NCBI GenBank assembly: GCA_021827445.1
Contig: JAKAVW010000128.1
Coordinates: 1-8,245 of the forward strand
Direction of reading: 5' to 3'
DNA: 8,245 bases
Origin: Pseudomonadota bacterium
GTDB lineage: Bacteria > Pseudomonadota > Gammaproteobacteria > Acidithiobacillales > Acidithiobacillaceae
This document shows, piece after piece, positions 1-6,118 of this stretch (within the stretch, counting starts at the first letter, position 1; each line of letters starts with the position of its first letter). The notes under the pieces were generated by a model, which was not told where the DNA came from, did not search any database, and worked only from the letters and a program-made list of their open reading frames with translations. The position numbers and the translations under genes were made by a program.

Positions 1-951
1 TTCCGATCCCGCCGCGTAGAAGTCCATCACCTCACCCAGTGTATCTATCAGAAAAACCGCGCGCCCCTCCACGTCCTCAGCACGCGAGCGCAAGGCAAAG
101 GACACCCCCTTTGCCTGCATTCGAGCCATCACCTCCAGTCGCCGCGAGGGATGGCGGGGAATCAACACCAGCAACAGATCCGGCCATTGGCGCTGCAGGT
201 CTTCCAGCACCGCCAGCGCCATCTGCTCCTCACCAGCATGCGTAGACGCGAATACCCAGACCGGCCGCCCAGCGAAGCGCTGCCGCCACTGGCGCCCCCG
301 CTCCAGCGCGGTGACGGGTTCCGGCAGGTCATATTTGATATTACCGGTCACCACCACATGCTGTGCCCCCAGGCGGCGAAAAGCCGCCGCATCTTCCGAA
401 CTCTGGGCCGCAATGGCGCTCATACTGGCCAATGCGGGGGCAAAGAGCGTCCGGAAACGGGCGTAACCCCGAAGCGAGCGCTGCGAGAGCCGGGCATTGG
501 CCAGCATCAGGGGCACGCCCTCGCGGCTGGCTGCATGACAGAGATTGGGCCAGATCTCCGTCTCCATGATGATTCCCAGGCGCGGCCGCTGGCGACGCAA
601 AAAGCGCGTGACTGCCGCGGACAGGTCGTAAGGCAGGTAATGTTGCAGCACTTCCGCACCCAGGCGCTGACTGACTACGGCAGATCCCGTCGGGGTGGTG
701 CTGGTCACCAGAATCGGCACCCCCGGATAACGTGCCTGCAAAGCCCGCACCAGGGGAATTGCCGCGATGGTCTCCCCCACACTCACCGCATGAATCCAGA
801 TGGGCCGATCCGAACGGCGCGGTCCCCAGCCGAAACGCTCCCGCCAGCGCTCCCGGTAGGCAGGTCGTCGCCAGGCCCGCCAGAGGGTAAAACCCAGGAT
901 AACAGGGCTGAGTAGCCAGAGCAGAAAGGCGTAGAAGCGACGGCTCATCAT
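1..951 (-). CDS. waaA: 3-deoxy-D-manno-octulosonic acid (Kdo) transferase, 3' end cut by window edge
   Basis: WaaA (KdtA) transfers Kdo from CMP-Kdo to the lipid A precursor at the inner face of the cytoplasmic membrane, the first step of LPS inner-core synthesis. The frame is open from an ATG at 951 to the window edge (317 codons); the family is about 420-430 residues, so roughly the last quarter, including most of the CMP-Kdo-binding domain, is missing here. Visible motifs: an N-terminal hydrophobic anchor (about residues 6-24), AVSVGE at 55-60 with the Glu expected to be the catalytic base, TPTGS at 86-90, METEIWPN at 129-136, NARLS at 152-156, TGNIKYD at 202-208, ASTHAGEE at 235-242 and a following PRHP. 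Start: ATG 951 overlaps the upstream phosphatase stop as ATGA; a second ATG at 948 follows directly and cannot be excluded. There is no clear Shine-Dalgarno sequence, so translation probably depends on coupling. One or two Kdo additions cannot be told from the sequence. Confidence 0.95.
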   Translation of the reverse strand, partial: MMSRRFYAFLLWLLSPVILGFTLWRAWRRPAYRERWRERFGWGPRRSDRPIWIHAVSVGETIAAIPLVRALQARYPGVPILVTSTTPTGSAVVSQRLGAEVLQHYLPYDLSAAVTRFLRRQRPRLGIIMETEIWPNLCHAASREGVPLMLANARLSQRSLRGYARFRTLFAPALASMSAIAAQSSEDAAAFRRLGAQHVVVTGNIKYDLPEPVTALERGRQWRQRFAGRPVWVFASTHAGEEQMALAVLEDLQRQWPDLLLVLIPRHPSRRLEVMARMQAKGVSFALRSRAEDVEGRAVFLIDTLGEVMDFYAAGSE

Positions 952-1628
952 TCGCGGCGCAAAATACGGTCGGTCAACCAGTCCAGACGATACCAGGGCC
1001 GGAAGTTTTTCAGGACGCGCTCGCGCTCATACCCATCCTTGATCCAGTCACGCAGGGTCAAGCCGGGCTGGCGGACGGCGGCATCGTGGTAACTGATGAA
1101 AAACCAGTCGAGAATGCCGGTATTGGCATGCCGGATATGACCGAAGGGCCACAAACGCAATTGCCGTTGCGCCTCGCTGAGGGGTATTCCCAACTCCAGA
1201 TGGAGATACAGCACACTGATGAAACCAGCCCGATCCGCCCCGGATTTGCAGTGCAGCAAAAAAGGTTTGGGTAATTGATCCAGCACCTCGATGGCCGCCA
1301 GCAACTGGTTACGTTCCGGCAGATCCCGGGAGCCGAAGCCGTGCAGGGTCAGGTGCGTCATGCCCAGGGCGTCACAAGTCTCCTGCTCCAGACGGTAATG
1401 AGGTTCGTGGGGGGCCGGAGCGCGCAGGTTCAACACCGTGCAGAAACCATGCTTTTGCTGCCAGTGCCGCAATTGAAGGGGCGAGGGTTGGGCCGAACGA
1501 AACGCTCCCGGCGCAATCTCGTGAAAGTTCGCATAAAACAGTTCGCGGAAAATACCGTGATCCGTCCAGAACTGGTGGCGCCGGTAGCGGCGGCGCTCAT
1601 CCGGCAGGAGCACCAGGGGGTGTTTCAT
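948..1628 (-). CDS. dual-specificity/tyrosine phosphatase-like protein in LPS core operon
   Basis: A 226-residue soluble protein of the Cys-based protein tyrosine phosphatase superfamily. The P-loop signature HCxxxxxR is intact as HCKSGADR at residues 126-133, with C127 the expected nucleophile and R133 the phosphate-binding Arg. FRSAQPSP at 43-50 and TVLNLR at 64-69 are the usual N-terminal markers of bacterial dual-specificity phosphatases; D102 in the GSRDLP stretch is a possible general acid, which is a guess. Start: the frame extends further upstream inside waaC, but ATG 1628 overlaps the waaC stop as ATGA and has GGAG (1637-1640) eight bases upstream, so I prefer it to the longer 260-residue reading. 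The gene is coupled to waaC before it and waaA after it. Family members dephosphorylate protein tyrosine/serine, inositol phosphates or phospholipids; the substrate here is unknown. The position suggests a role in LPS core or lipid A phosphate handling, or control of the glycosyltransferases, by inference only. Confidence 0.85.
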   Translation of the reverse strand: MKHPLVLLPDERRRYRRHQFWTDHGIFRELFYANFHEIAPGAFRSAQPSPLQLRHWQQKHGFCTVLNLRAPAPHEPHYRLEQETCDALGMTHLTLHGFGSRDLPERNQLLAAIEVLDQLPKPFLLHCKSGADRAGFISVLYLHLELGIPLSEAQRQLRLWPFGHIRHANTGILDWFFISYHDAAVRQPGLTLRDWIKDGYERERVLKNFRPWYRLDWLTDRILRRE

Positions 1629-2677
1629 GATCGGTGCTCCAGCAAAGGGGATAAGGCCGTCCAGACCTGCTCCGGGCGTAAGGCCTGCTGGCAGAGTATC
1701 AGGCCATTTTTCGCTTCCGGCAACGGGCATCGGGATTTACCACAAGGCGAGCAAGGCTCACGGCTTTGCAAGCTGACCTGACGACTATCCATCACGGAAA
1801 AACGCCCACTAGCCGTCGGGCCGTACATAGTAACCCCCGCCAGCCCCAAGGCACCGGCCAGATAAGAGAGTCCCGTATCCATACCGACATAGGCGTCTGC
1901 CCGGACGATGAGGGCCGCGATTTCCAGCAACGTAGCGGCGGGCAGGGTGACCACATTATCCGCTTGTTCCGCGATGCGCCGGGCTCGCACCGCCTCGCGC
2001 GCATTGCCTGCGGGCAACAACAAACGCAGTCTCTCCTGTCGTAGCCGGGCGGCCAGCGCCCGCCAGTGGTCTTCCTGCCATTCCTTGTTCTCTCGCGAGG
2101 TCCCGTGAAAGCCCAGCACGAAGGGCCGCTGCACCAGTTCTCCCCAAGGTTGCACCAGCGTGTCTTTACGCAGGCGCGCGGCGGCCACCTGCAAACCATA
2201 ATCTGGCGGCGTTTCCGGCAGGGGGTAGTCTAAAGCCTGCGCGAATAGTTGGCGATTCCGGCTGATGGCGGACTGCCCCCAGGACACGGGAAAGCGGCGA
2301 TGGTAAATTCGGCTGGCACCCGGTTCGCGAGCGCTGGCGGCATCCAGGCCCCACAGGGGTGCACCGCCCAGACGGCCCAGCAATGCACTTTTATAGAGTC
2401 CCTGGGCATCGAGAATATGATCGTAATGCTCCACCCGTAAAGCCCGGCGTAAATCCCGTAACACGGCCGCCAGCCCACGCCACTGTTTTTTATAGTTGCG
2501 CAGAGAGAAGGGAATCACCCGCGCGACCCCTGGATGCAGCAGTGCGATGGGCGCGAATGCAGGCTCAATCAACCAATGTAAGAGCAGATCCGGTCGGGTC
2601 CGCTGCAAATCCGTCAGCGCCGGCAGGGTATGCAGCACGTCGCCCATGGAACTCAGGCGCACCATCAAAATCTTCAT
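1625..2677 (-). CDS. waaC: LPS heptosyltransferase I (GT9)
   Basis: WaaC adds the first L-glycero-D-manno-heptose from ADP-heptose to Kdo of the LPS inner core, in the cytoplasm at the membrane. The 350-residue protein opens with KILMVRLSSMGDVLHTLPAL, the WaaC signature, with D13 in the place of the proposed catalytic Asp of the E. coli enzyme. Further GT9 marks are ILDAQGLYKSALL at 88-100, the donor-site stretch HGTSRENKEW at 191-200 (K198 matching the conserved Lys), LPAGN at 221-225, and MDTGLSYLAGALG at 266-278 followed by YGPT at 285-288. A Cys-rich C-terminal segment (C309, C312, C317, C329) resembles that found in other heptosyltransferases. It is about 30 residues longer than E. coli WaaC. 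Start ATG 2677 overlaps the upstream stop as ATGA; no strong ribosome site is visible, so coupling is likely. The N-terminal motif favours WaaC over WaaF. Confidence 0.93.
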   Translation of the reverse strand: MKILMVRLSSMGDVLHTLPALTDLQRTRPDLLLHWLIEPAFAPIALLHPGVARVIPFSLRNYKKQWRGLAAVLRDLRRALRVEHYDHILDAQGLYKSALLGRLGGAPLWGLDAASAREPGASRIYHRRFPVSWGQSAISRNRQLFAQALDYPLPETPPDYGLQVAAARLRKDTLVQPWGELVQRPFVLGFHGTSRENKEWQEDHWRALAARLRQERLRLLLPAGNAREAVRARRIAEQADNVVTLPAATLLEIAALIVRADAYVGMDTGLSYLAGALGLAGVTMYGPTASGRFSVMDSRQVSLQSREPCSPCGKSRCPLPEAKNGLILCQQALRPEQVWTALSPLLEHRS

Positions 2678-3450
2678 TGCTGATTATGGTCTCTGAGTTC
2701 CAGCGCCATGGCATATTTCATGAACGCTCCCAGCGCCGTCGTCCAGGCAATGGCGGCGCCCTCCACACCATCCAGAAATCCCAAGCGCCAGAAATAGCCG
2801 CGCCAAAAAGCCGCCAGTGCATGGGTCATGGGCATGTAAGCGTGGAGCGCTTTGCCGCGCTGGTGGACCTGCTGCGCGTTGAGGGTGGCGTAACGGCGCA
2901 GTTTATCCAGCATATCCGCATAGCTGGGGAAAGAATGATGGTCCAGGATATATCCCTGCATACGCCGCGTCTCCCCCTGACCATACCAGCTTTCGTGCAC
3001 CGTATCCTCGAGACGATAATGCCCATAGCGTCGGTTAAAAAGCCGCACCACATAATCCCGGCTCCAGTCTCCGTGGCGTATGGCCTTGCCGTGAAGATAA
3101 TTATAACGTCTTAGCGCATAAGCAACATGAGGGTCGCTACTCCGCACAACATCCACAATGGCAGAACGCGCCTGATCGCGCAAAATTTCATCCGCATCCA
3201 GCATAAGTATCCAGTCATTTGCCGCCGACTCCACGGCAAACTGCCGTTGCGCACCAAAGCCGGGCCACGGCCTTTGAATAATCTTTACGCCCCTCTCCGC
3301 AGCGATGGTCAGCGTACCATCCGTAGAACCACTATCTACCAGCAAAATGTCTGCACCTAGCGGCGCCACGCTGTCCAGCGATGCACGCAGCAACCGCCCG
3401 GCATCCTTGGTAATGTAAATAATTGATAGCGCATCAGCAGCAACGGCCAC
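2674..3450 (-). CDS. waaE: GT2 glycosyltransferase, WaaE/KdtX-like inner-core sugar transferase
   Basis: A 258-residue GT-A fold glycosyltransferase of family 2. LSIIYITKDAG at 8-18 opens the nucleotide-binding fold; VDSGSTDGT at 38-46, the PGFGAQRQFAV stretch at 63-73 and LDADE at 84-88 (the metal-binding DxD region) follow; HESW lies at 152-155, and the C-terminal part carries aromatic-rich helices (AFWRGYFWRLGFLDG at 214-228). This pattern and the length match WaaE (KdtX) proteins, known in Klebsiella and Serratia to add a beta-1,4-glucose to heptose I, the residue laid down by the next gene, waaC. The sugar here is not certain. The start is GTG 3450 with GGAG (3457-3460) six bases upstream; the ATG at 3452 beside it is out of frame. 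It is separated from the upstream GT2 by 25 bases and overlaps waaC by four. It is GC-rich, like waaC and waaA and unlike the genes upstream. Confidence 0.85.
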   Translation of the reverse strand: MAVAADALSIIYITKDAGRLLRASLDSVAPLGADILLVDSGSTDGTLTIAAERGVKIIQRPWPGFGAQRQFAVESAANDWILMLDADEILRDQARSAIVDVVRSSDPHVAYALRRYNYLHGKAIRHGDWSRDYVVRLFNRRYGHYRLEDTVHESWYGQGETRRMQGYILDHHSFPSYADMLDKLRRYATLNAQQVHQRGKALHAYMPMTHALAAFWRGYFWRLGFLDGVEGAAIAWTTALGAFMKYAMALELRDHNQQ

Positions 3451-3475
3451 ATGGTTCTCCAGAATAAGCGTCTAA

Positions 3476-4429
3476 TTATTTACCGCACTTCCCCGGCAGG
3501 CCCCAATGTTTTGGCCGGAACAAAAGATGCCACATCAGTATTACTCCGTAGGTCAGACAGCGTTTCCGCTGACGAGGAAGAAGCCCGAGAGTAAGCACCA
3601 TAGCTATTCCATTGGCAATAAAGTCTATTGCCGCTTTTACGGGCATCCACAAAGATAAAATCACCCACGGGAGAAGGCCTTCCACCTTACGTGCATAGAG
3701 CAACCGTGAGCGCTGAAATTCAATGCGCGACCCCACTTGAAATTTCTTAGCGGTGCCGCCGAGCGCGTGCTCCACCTTAGCATCTGGGCAAAACACCACA
3801 TCGAACCCCATGCGGTGAGCACGCGCGCACCATTCAGTCTCTTCTAAATAAAAGAAGAAATCTTCATCCAACTGCCCTAATTGAGACAAAAAGGAACGAC
3901 GAACGGTCATTGCTGCACCGATCAGGCTGGAAACATTTATGGCTTGACGCTCTCCTGCTAAACGACCACCAAAGTATCTTGGTGCAATCCTTTTGAGCAA
4001 CGCTTTGGGCAACATTTCATGCCAAAATCGTGGCAACACCGCCACTACATTTTGAGTGCGGCCTTCTGGGTTGAGTAGACGAGCACCCACAAGGGCTGCT
4101 TGGGGCCAAGCGAGAAAACAACACGCTATAGCCTCTAATGTACCCGACAATAATTGCGCGTCATTATTCAGCACCATGACAAAATCACGATCAGCGACCG
4201 CCAAACCCTGGTTGACCGCACGGGCGAAGCCTGCATTACAATTATTAGCCAATATTTTGGCATCAGGGAAACATTGAGAAATCACCTCTACTGACCTGTC
4301 GTCACTACCATTATCGACCACAATACAATGCTGCGCTAATACGCCCTCCGCAAGGCAGGAAGAAATTGCGTCAATAGTTTTGGATACACCATTATAGTTA
4401 ACAATAATAACGCAAAATTTCATACTCAC
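3476..4429 (-). CDS. GT2 glycosyltransferase, rhamnosyltransferase-like (WbbL type)
   Basis: A 317-residue (315 from the ATG) family 2 glycosyltransferase of the WbbL/RfbN-like group, often rhamnosyltransferases acting on polyprenyl-linked O-antigen or core intermediates at the cytoplasmic membrane. Motifs: VIIVNYNG at 7-14, VVDNGSDD at 37-44, NAGFARAVNQG at 65-75, VLNNDA at 86-91 (DxD equivalent), SSLIGAAMTVRR at 167-178, and the acceptor-side FFFYLEETEWCARAHRMG at 191-208 with the expected acidic pair and Trp. The C-terminal about 60 residues hold one or two hydrophobic segments (about 253-285) that probably attach it to the membrane. Start: GTG 4429 overlaps the stop of the upstream ligase remnant as GTGA; ATG 4423, two codons in, is an equally good choice, and the only purine-rich sequence (AGGGG near 4441-4445) is far from both. 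The gene is clearly richer in A+T than the waaE-like gene that follows. The exact sugar cannot be read from sequence. Confidence 0.88.
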   Translation of the reverse strand: MSMKFCVIIVNYNGVSKTIDAISSCLAEGVLAQHCIVVDNGSDDRSVEVISQCFPDAKILANNCNAGFARAVNQGLAVADRDFVMVLNNDAQLLSGTLEAIACCFLAWPQAALVGARLLNPEGRTQNVVAVLPRFWHEMLPKALLKRIAPRYFGGRLAGERQAINVSSLIGAAMTVRRSFLSQLGQLDEDFFFYLEETEWCARAHRMGFDVVFCPDAKVEHALGGTAKKFQVGSRIEFQRSRLLYARKVEGLLPWVILSLWMPVKAAIDFIANGIAMVLTLGLLPRQRKRCLTYGVILMWHLLFRPKHWGLPGKCGK

Positions 4430-4685
4430 GATTTCGCAATACCCCTATATTGCGTGGAGAATCCCATGAACAAAGCCAAGCTCAAGGCGTCTGCACAACC
4501 CCAATTCATAGTATTATAAAACCTCGCCAGCCAGAATATTTCTGGAAACGACAGCACGAACCATCCCTGTGGTGACCCCCTCACTTTCCAACTATCCATT
4601 GTCACCAAGGGCTGCACATTGGCAGTTCCCAAATCGATTTATCAGACAGAACAAGACCAACTGATCCTAAAAGTACGCTAGCCAT
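4426..4685 (-). pseudogene. decayed C-terminal fragment of a second O-antigen ligase (Wzy_C type)
   Basis: A 68-codon open stretch (TTG 4632 to the stop at 4426) aligns without gaps to the C-terminus of the intact ligase next to it: its residues 10-53 match ligase residues 339-382 (numbered from ATG 5955) with about 19 of 44 identities by eye, including SPQGWFVL against TPEGWFVL and NWGCADALSLA against IWGYANVFSLA. Just upstream, in another frame, residues 5-19 of a reading from ATG 4685 (LLGSVGLVLSDKSIW) resemble ligase 323-337 (MLGIPGLLLFVWSLW). The two pieces are about 20 bases further apart than in the ligase, so a frameshift and small insertion best explain them. Nothing corresponding to the first 320 or so residues is present. 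The stop overlaps the GT2 start as GTGA, so the ancestral gene was probably coupled to the GT2. The C-terminal frame is convincing; the upstream piece is weaker. A short expressed membrane peptide is possible but unlikely. Confidence 0.7.
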
Positions 4686-4713
4686 GACTACAAACTTATG
4701 TCTCTACTTGTTG

Positions 4714-5955
4714 TCAACGGAACTCACCATTCATGTATTCTGACGCGAAGCGATCGTCGATTGGAGTCGCGCCATTCCGGACAAGAGGGATTGGTAAGGC
4801 AGCTAGTATCGCTAGCGAGAACACATTAGCATATCCCCAAATCAAGGTATCGGAAAAACTACCAGTTATAAATACCGCCATATAAATTAAAACAAACCAG
4901 CCTTCAGGAGTCGCTCTCAGTCGCCATGCCGGCGCGGTTACAGCCCATAAACTCCACACGAAAAGCAACAGGCCTGGAATGCCTAGCATGGCCAGCTCTA
5001 TGAGATAGCTGTTTTGAGGCTGGCTCATGATTAGCGGGTATGGCAAATCGGGTAAAATATGATTCTTCTGTAATTGTGCCATCTCATTTGCGTAATTGCC
5101 TGTACCAACCCCTAAGATAGGGTGCTGGGCGCCCATGCGAAGCGCGCCTTGGGCCATCAAGACACGTAGTCCCAAACTGGTATCGTAATCACCTTTGCCG
5201 ATGACTTTCAAATTTTGAAGCCCTTCTTGCGCTCGATGCTGAACTATGGGAGACATTCCCACCCCGATAATTGCTAGAACAATGCCGCCCAATGCCCAAT
5301 AACGCCACCACCCTTTGAACAGCAGCCATACTGCAAGCGGCATGAGGATGACAAAAAGCAACTGACCAGTGCGCCCAGCACCCATGCCCAATTGGAGCAA
5401 GAAGGCCACTGCGAGAATCGCGTTTGCCCATCTGGGCAATAAAACCTTATCCCGTATATCATAGGATATCCATAATAATGCCATGGTCAGCGTCATGCTG
5501 AGGAAGATATGATTGGCGTAACCGACAGGACCAAGCATCGGGACCAATGGATGCCATGGCCATATTCCAAACCACTGACACAACCCGACGATCCAATTTA
5601 ATGTTACTCCGGCCAGGAATAAGACAGGAAGCATGAGAAACCTGGTTCTGTTCCAAGGTAATGTTGCCCCTGCATAGGCAAAAAAGAAATATCCCAAGCG
5701 GCTTACTGCAACCCAAGTATCGTGAAGACTTGCCCCGCTCCAAAGGACACCTATCAGTGTCCACAATATTAGCAAAGTTAGCGGCAAAAACCATGGTCGT
5801 CCCGCAACCTCTCGCCACTTTCTCCAGTATCCACTTATGATATATAACAGCACAAACAAACTGCCACTAATACCTGCTGCCGCCGTGCTTAACGGAAAGA
5901 AAAAAATCGGCAGCATAAATAATAAGAACAAGCCCTTTTGTAACGAGAGGTTCAT
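4714..5955 (-). CDS. O-antigen ligase/polymerase, Wzy_C superfamily membrane protein
   Basis: A 413-residue multi-pass inner-membrane protein with about 10-12 hydrophobic segments, of the O-antigen ligase (WaaL)/Wzy/RfaL superfamily. Such enzymes act on the periplasmic side, joining undecaprenyl-diphosphate-linked glycan to the lipid A core (WaaL) or to another repeat (Wzy). Family marks: LGMGAGRTGQLL at 189-200, a periplasmic loop with SLGLRVLMAQGALR at 260-273 (R264 a candidate catalytic Arg), HPILGVGTGNY at 278-288, and SQPQNSYLIELAMLGIPG at 311-328. In that last motif Gln314 stands where most family members have the His needed by WaaL. Start: I prefer ATG 5955, ten bases after the small upstream gene's stop; an in-frame TTG at 5985 would add ten hydrophilic residues and overlap that gene. 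No strong ribosome site is seen for either. Being beside core genes and next to a ligase-like remnant favours ligase, but polymerase cannot be excluded, so no symbol is given. Confidence 0.85.
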   Translation of the reverse strand: MNLSLQKGLFLLFMLPIFFFPLSTAAAGISGSLFVLLYIISGYWRKWREVAGRPWFLPLTLLILWTLIGVLWSGASLHDTWVAVSRLGYFFFAYAGATLPWNRTRFLMLPVLFLAGVTLNWIVGLCQWFGIWPWHPLVPMLGPVGYANHIFLSMTLTMALLWISYDIRDKVLLPRWANAILAVAFLLQLGMGAGRTGQLLFVILMPLAVWLLFKGWWRYWALGGIVLAIIGVGMSPIVQHRAQEGLQNLKVIGKGDYDTSLGLRVLMAQGALRMGAQHPILGVGTGNYANEMAQLQKNHILPDLPYPLIMSQPQNSYLIELAMLGIPGLLLFVWSLWAVTAPAWRLRATPEGWFVLIYMAVFITGSFSDTLIWGYANVFSLAILAALPIPLVRNGATPIDDRFASEYMNGEFR

Positions 5956-5965
5956 GTGCCAAGCT

Positions 5966-6118
5966 TTATTGTCGTTCGCGTTCAAACGTAGATCGCACCA
6001 TGGTATATAAGCGTTCGTAAATTGAAAAAGCTAGGGTAGCTAAAAATAGAATAATCGGAATAATCATCATATGTGTTTTTGTTTTGGAACAATCTTTTAT
6101 TTTAGCTTGATTATTCAT
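5966..6118 (-). CDS. 50-residue single-membrane-segment protein, unknown
   Basis: A small open frame of 50 codons fills the gap between the GT83 enzyme and the ligase. Its ATG at 6118 overlaps the GT83 stop by eight bases (ATGAATAA), and its TAA at 5966 falls ten bases before the ligase ATG at 5955. GAAAGG lies ten bases before the ATG. The product has a hydrophilic, Lys-rich N-terminus (residues 1-16), one hydrophobic stretch at 17-34 (MMIIPIILFLATLAFSIY) long enough to cross the membrane, and a charged tail at 35-50 rich in Arg and Glu. Two internal ATGs at 6070 and 6067 could give a 34- or 33-residue form that is almost only membrane segment plus tail. I do not recognise a family. The tight fit between two membrane glycosyltransferases, both likely to use polyprenyl-linked donors, suggests a helper or subunit of one of them; that is inference. 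It could also be chance in an A+T-rich gap. Confidence 0.55.
   Translation of the reverse strand: MNNQAKIKDCSKTKTHMMIIPIILFLATLAFSIYERLYTMVRSTFERERQ

Noticed and set aside
151..915. Long plus-strand open frame of 254 codons
   Set aside because: It lies wholly opposite waaA, whose minus frame carries clear family motifs. The plus product is low-complexity, rich in Arg, Pro and Gln, with no recognisable domain: a GC-rich shadow.
1629..1730. N-terminal extension of the phosphatase by 34 residues
   Set aside because: It would lie inside waaC in another frame; ATG 1628 has the ATGA overlap and a GGAG site, and FRSAQPSP is reached at a normal distance from it.
1275..1781. Plus-strand open frame of 168 codons
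   Set aside because: Antisense to the phosphatase and the end of waaC; no motif or ribosome site, and both opposite genes are well supported.
2359..3114. Plus-strand open frame of 251 codons
   Set aside because: Spans the antisense of waaC and the waaE-like gene across their junction; composition is typical of a shadow frame.
3357..3452. ATG at 3452, just before the GTG start of the waaE-like gene
   Set aside because: It is out of frame and reaches a stop after 31 codons without any recognisable feature; the GTG at 3450 has good ribosome-site spacing and leads into the GT2 fold.
4693..4717. Perfect TTGACA on the minus strand (4717-4712) at the ligase stop, a possible promoter for the GT2
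   Set aside because: No good -10 hexamer lies 16-18 bases downstream; the best candidate (TGTAGT, four of six) is at 19 bases, too weak to call.
6068..6095. TTGTTC and TATGAT on the minus strand before the internal ATGs of the small gene, a possible promoter
   Set aside because: The spacer is only about 15 bases and the -35 match is poor; A+T-rich sequence gives such matches by chance.
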